Assembly: GCF_013410875.1 (NCBI RefSeq)
Contig: NZ_JACCCU010000001.1
Location: 1,054,001 to 1,118,000, forward strand
Reading direction: 5' to 3'
Length of the DNA: 64,000 nt
From: Tunturiibacter empetritectus
Lineage (GTDB): Bacteria; Acidobacteriota; Terriglobia; Terriglobales; Acidobacteriaceae
Position 1 is the first letter of the stretch, and each line of letters begins with the position of its first letter. The notes under the pieces are model-generated. The model had not been told where the DNA came from, searched no databases, and saw only the letters and a list, made by a program, of their open reading frames with translations. Positions 62,661 through 64,000 of this stretch are shown here, piece by piece. A program made the translations under genes and the position numbers.

Positions 62661-64000
62661 ATGGCTACGATGACTGCGCTTCAGCCAGGGACCTATGGGT
62701 TTCCGGTTCAGATCAAGAAACGGTATGAGAACTACATCGGCGGGGAGTGGGTCGCACCGCTGTCTGGGCAATACTTTGAGAATGTGACGCCGGTGACGGG
62801 GCAGGTACTGTGCGAGATTGCGCGGTCGAATGCGGCGGATGTAGACCGAGCGTTGGACGCGGCGCATGCGGCGAAGAAGGCCTGGGGAAAGATTTCAACA
62901 ACTGAGCGCGGACGCATGCTGGAGAAGATTGCGCAGCGGATCGAAGACAATCTGGAGATGCTGGCGACGGTGGAGACGTGGGATAACGGCAAGCCTATTC
63001 GCGAGACGATGGCGGCGGATATGCCTCTGGCTGTCGATCACTTTCGTTACTTCGCCGGGGTGATTCGTGCACAGGAGGGTTCGATCTCGGAGATCGATAA
63101 GGATACGGTGGCGTACCACTACCATGAGCCTCTGGGTGTGATTGGGCTGATTATTCCGTGGAACTTTCCGATCCTGATGGCGACGTGGAAGCTGGCGCCG
63201 GCGCTGGCCGCAGGAAATTGCGTGGTGCTGAAGCCGGCAGAGCAAACTCCTATGTCGATCCTGGTTTTGATGGAGTTGATCCAGGATATTTTGCCGCCGG
63301 GAGTGGTAAATATCGTCAATGGGTTTGGGTTGGAGGCTGGGAAGCCGCTGGCTTCGAGCAAGCGCATCAACAAGATTGCGTTTACAGGGGAGACGACGAC
63401 GGGGCGGCTGATTATGCAGTATGCCTCGCAGAACATTATTCCGGTGACGCTGGAGCTTGGGGGGAAGAGTCCGAATATATTTTTCAAAGATGTGGCGAGC
63501 GCGGATGATGCGTTTTTCGACAAGGCGTTGGAAGGCTTTACGATGTTCGCATTGAACCAGGGCGAGGTGTGTACCTGCCCTTCACGCGCACTGATTCAGG
63601 ACACGCTCTACGACCAGTTCATGGAGCGTGCCCTGAAGCGCGTCGGTGCGATCAGGCAGGGAAATCCGCTGGATAAGACGACGATGATTGGAGCACAGGC
63701 TTCGAGCGAGCAGATGGAGAAGATTCTTTCCTACTTCGACATCGGCAAGCAGGAGGGTGCGGAGGTGCTAGCAGGAGGGAAGCGCGCTGCGCAGGGTGGC
63801 GATCTGGCCGAGGGATTTTATATTGAACCGACTGTCTTCAAAGGTAACAACAAGATGCGCATCTTTCAGGAGGAAATCTTTGGGCCGGTAGTTTCGGTGA
63901 CGACCTTCCACGATGAGGAGGAGGCGTTGGCGCTGGCCAATGACACGTTGTACGGGTTAGGCGCGGGAGTTTGGACTCGGGATATGAATCGCGCTTACCA
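62661..64000 (+). CDS. NAD(P)-dependent aldehyde dehydrogenase, 3-prime end cut
   Basis: The frame opens with ATG at 62661 (GAGGGAG upstream) and runs off the right edge, giving about 446 residues; the end of the enzyme (about 60 residues) is missing. It has [47 protein letters not shown], catalytic [11 protein letters not shown] (Glu) and [11 protein letters not shown] with the nucleophilic Cys. The GEVCTCPSR form is that of AldB/ExaC acetaldehyde dehydrogenases. It probably oxidises short aliphatic aldehydes to acids; linkage to an alcohol dehydrogenase cannot be judged here. Confidence 0.95.
   Translation, partial: MATMTALQPGTYGFPVQIKKRYENYIGGEWVAPLSGQYFENVTPVTGQVLCEIARSNAADVDRALDAAHAAKKAWGKISTTERGRMLEKIAQRIEDNLEMLATVETWDNGKPIRETMAADMPLAVDHFRYFAGVIRAQEGSISEIDKDTVAYHYHEPLGVIGLIIPWNFPILMATWKLAPALAAGNCVVLKPAEQTPMSILVLMELIQDILPPGVVNIVNGFGLEAGKPLASSKRINKIAFTGETTTGRLIMQYASQNIIPVTLELGGKSPNIFFKDVASADDAFFDKALEGFTMFALNQGEVCTCPSRALIQDTLYDQFMERALKRVGAIRQGNPLDKTTMIGAQASSEQMEKILSYFDIGKQEGAEVLAGGKRAAQGGDLAEGFYIEPTVFKGNNKMRIFQEEIFGPVVSVTTFHDEEEALALANDTLYGLGAGVWTRDMNRAY

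Noticed and set aside
1..64000. CRISPR arrays, tRNA, rRNA, prophage or IS elements
   Set aside because: None could be recognised in any intergenic stretch; no transposase, integrase or repeat-spacer array was seen.

Overview
The window reads as chromosomal DNA of an Acidobacteriota member, most likely the Terriglobus/Granulicella/Edaphobacter group. The reasons are about 60% GC in most genes, a giant TonB-dependent receptor with an N-terminal carboxypeptidase-regulatory domain, a VWA protein of the acidobacterial 'VWFA-related' type, PEP-CTERM proteins, and dispersed intergenic repeats of a kind I associate with these genomes. This placement is inference from gene content; there is no rRNA here.

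Layout. 1-1064 is the 3-prime end of rpoC with a strong terminator. 1232-2491 is a low-GC two-gene cassette (a small protein with a winged-helix-like C-terminus, then a HEPN/Abi-like protein), my best candidate for an undescribed system. 2504-9450 holds repeat-flanked accessory genes: an outer-membrane barrel protein, an ArsR-SRPBCC pair, another SRPBCC protein, a zinc alcohol dehydrogenase, a PEP-CTERM protein, DinB and DUF418. 9451-18335 carries small membrane proteins, a TonB-like protein, a ROK kinase and two c-di-GMP enzymes flanking an esterase. 18336-24719 has a VWA protein, a polytopic membrane protein, a thioredoxin, BrkB, pyruvate kinase and a PEP-CTERM protein. 25061-28331 is mutL and an orphan pstS. 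28589-30609 is a TetR-controlled SRPBCC-SDR pair with a frameshifted SDR. 30974-34514 holds a protein with a long repetitive basic tail, then cmk and a cold-shock gene. 34651-45462 contains Pr6Pr, sucA, a PEP-CTERM variant, an MFS exporter and a TonB receptor. 45595-50382 contains an SDR-TetR divergon, a HugZ-like protein and pckG. 50642-64000 contains a TPR protein, an ion channel, a response regulator, DUF2905, xseA-glmM, then pgi-gnd-zwf, a DeoR regulator, a Nudix hydrolase and the start of an aldehyde dehydrogenase.

Metabolic picture. Central carbon genes are frequent: pyk, sucA, pckG, glmM, pgi, gnd and zwf. The last three lie in tandem and form an oxidative pentose-phosphate module, with a DeoR-type sugar regulator immediately downstream on the opposite strand. 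Several regulator-target pairs carry visible inverted-repeat operators (3.4, 29.3, 46.45, 52.9 and 61.9 kb).

At larger scale, the + strand is C-rich in the left three quarters and G-rich to the right of about 49 kb regardless of gene direction. That suggests a replication-strand switch or a rearrangement boundary near 45-49 kb. All functional calls rest on reading the translated sequence; no database search was possible.
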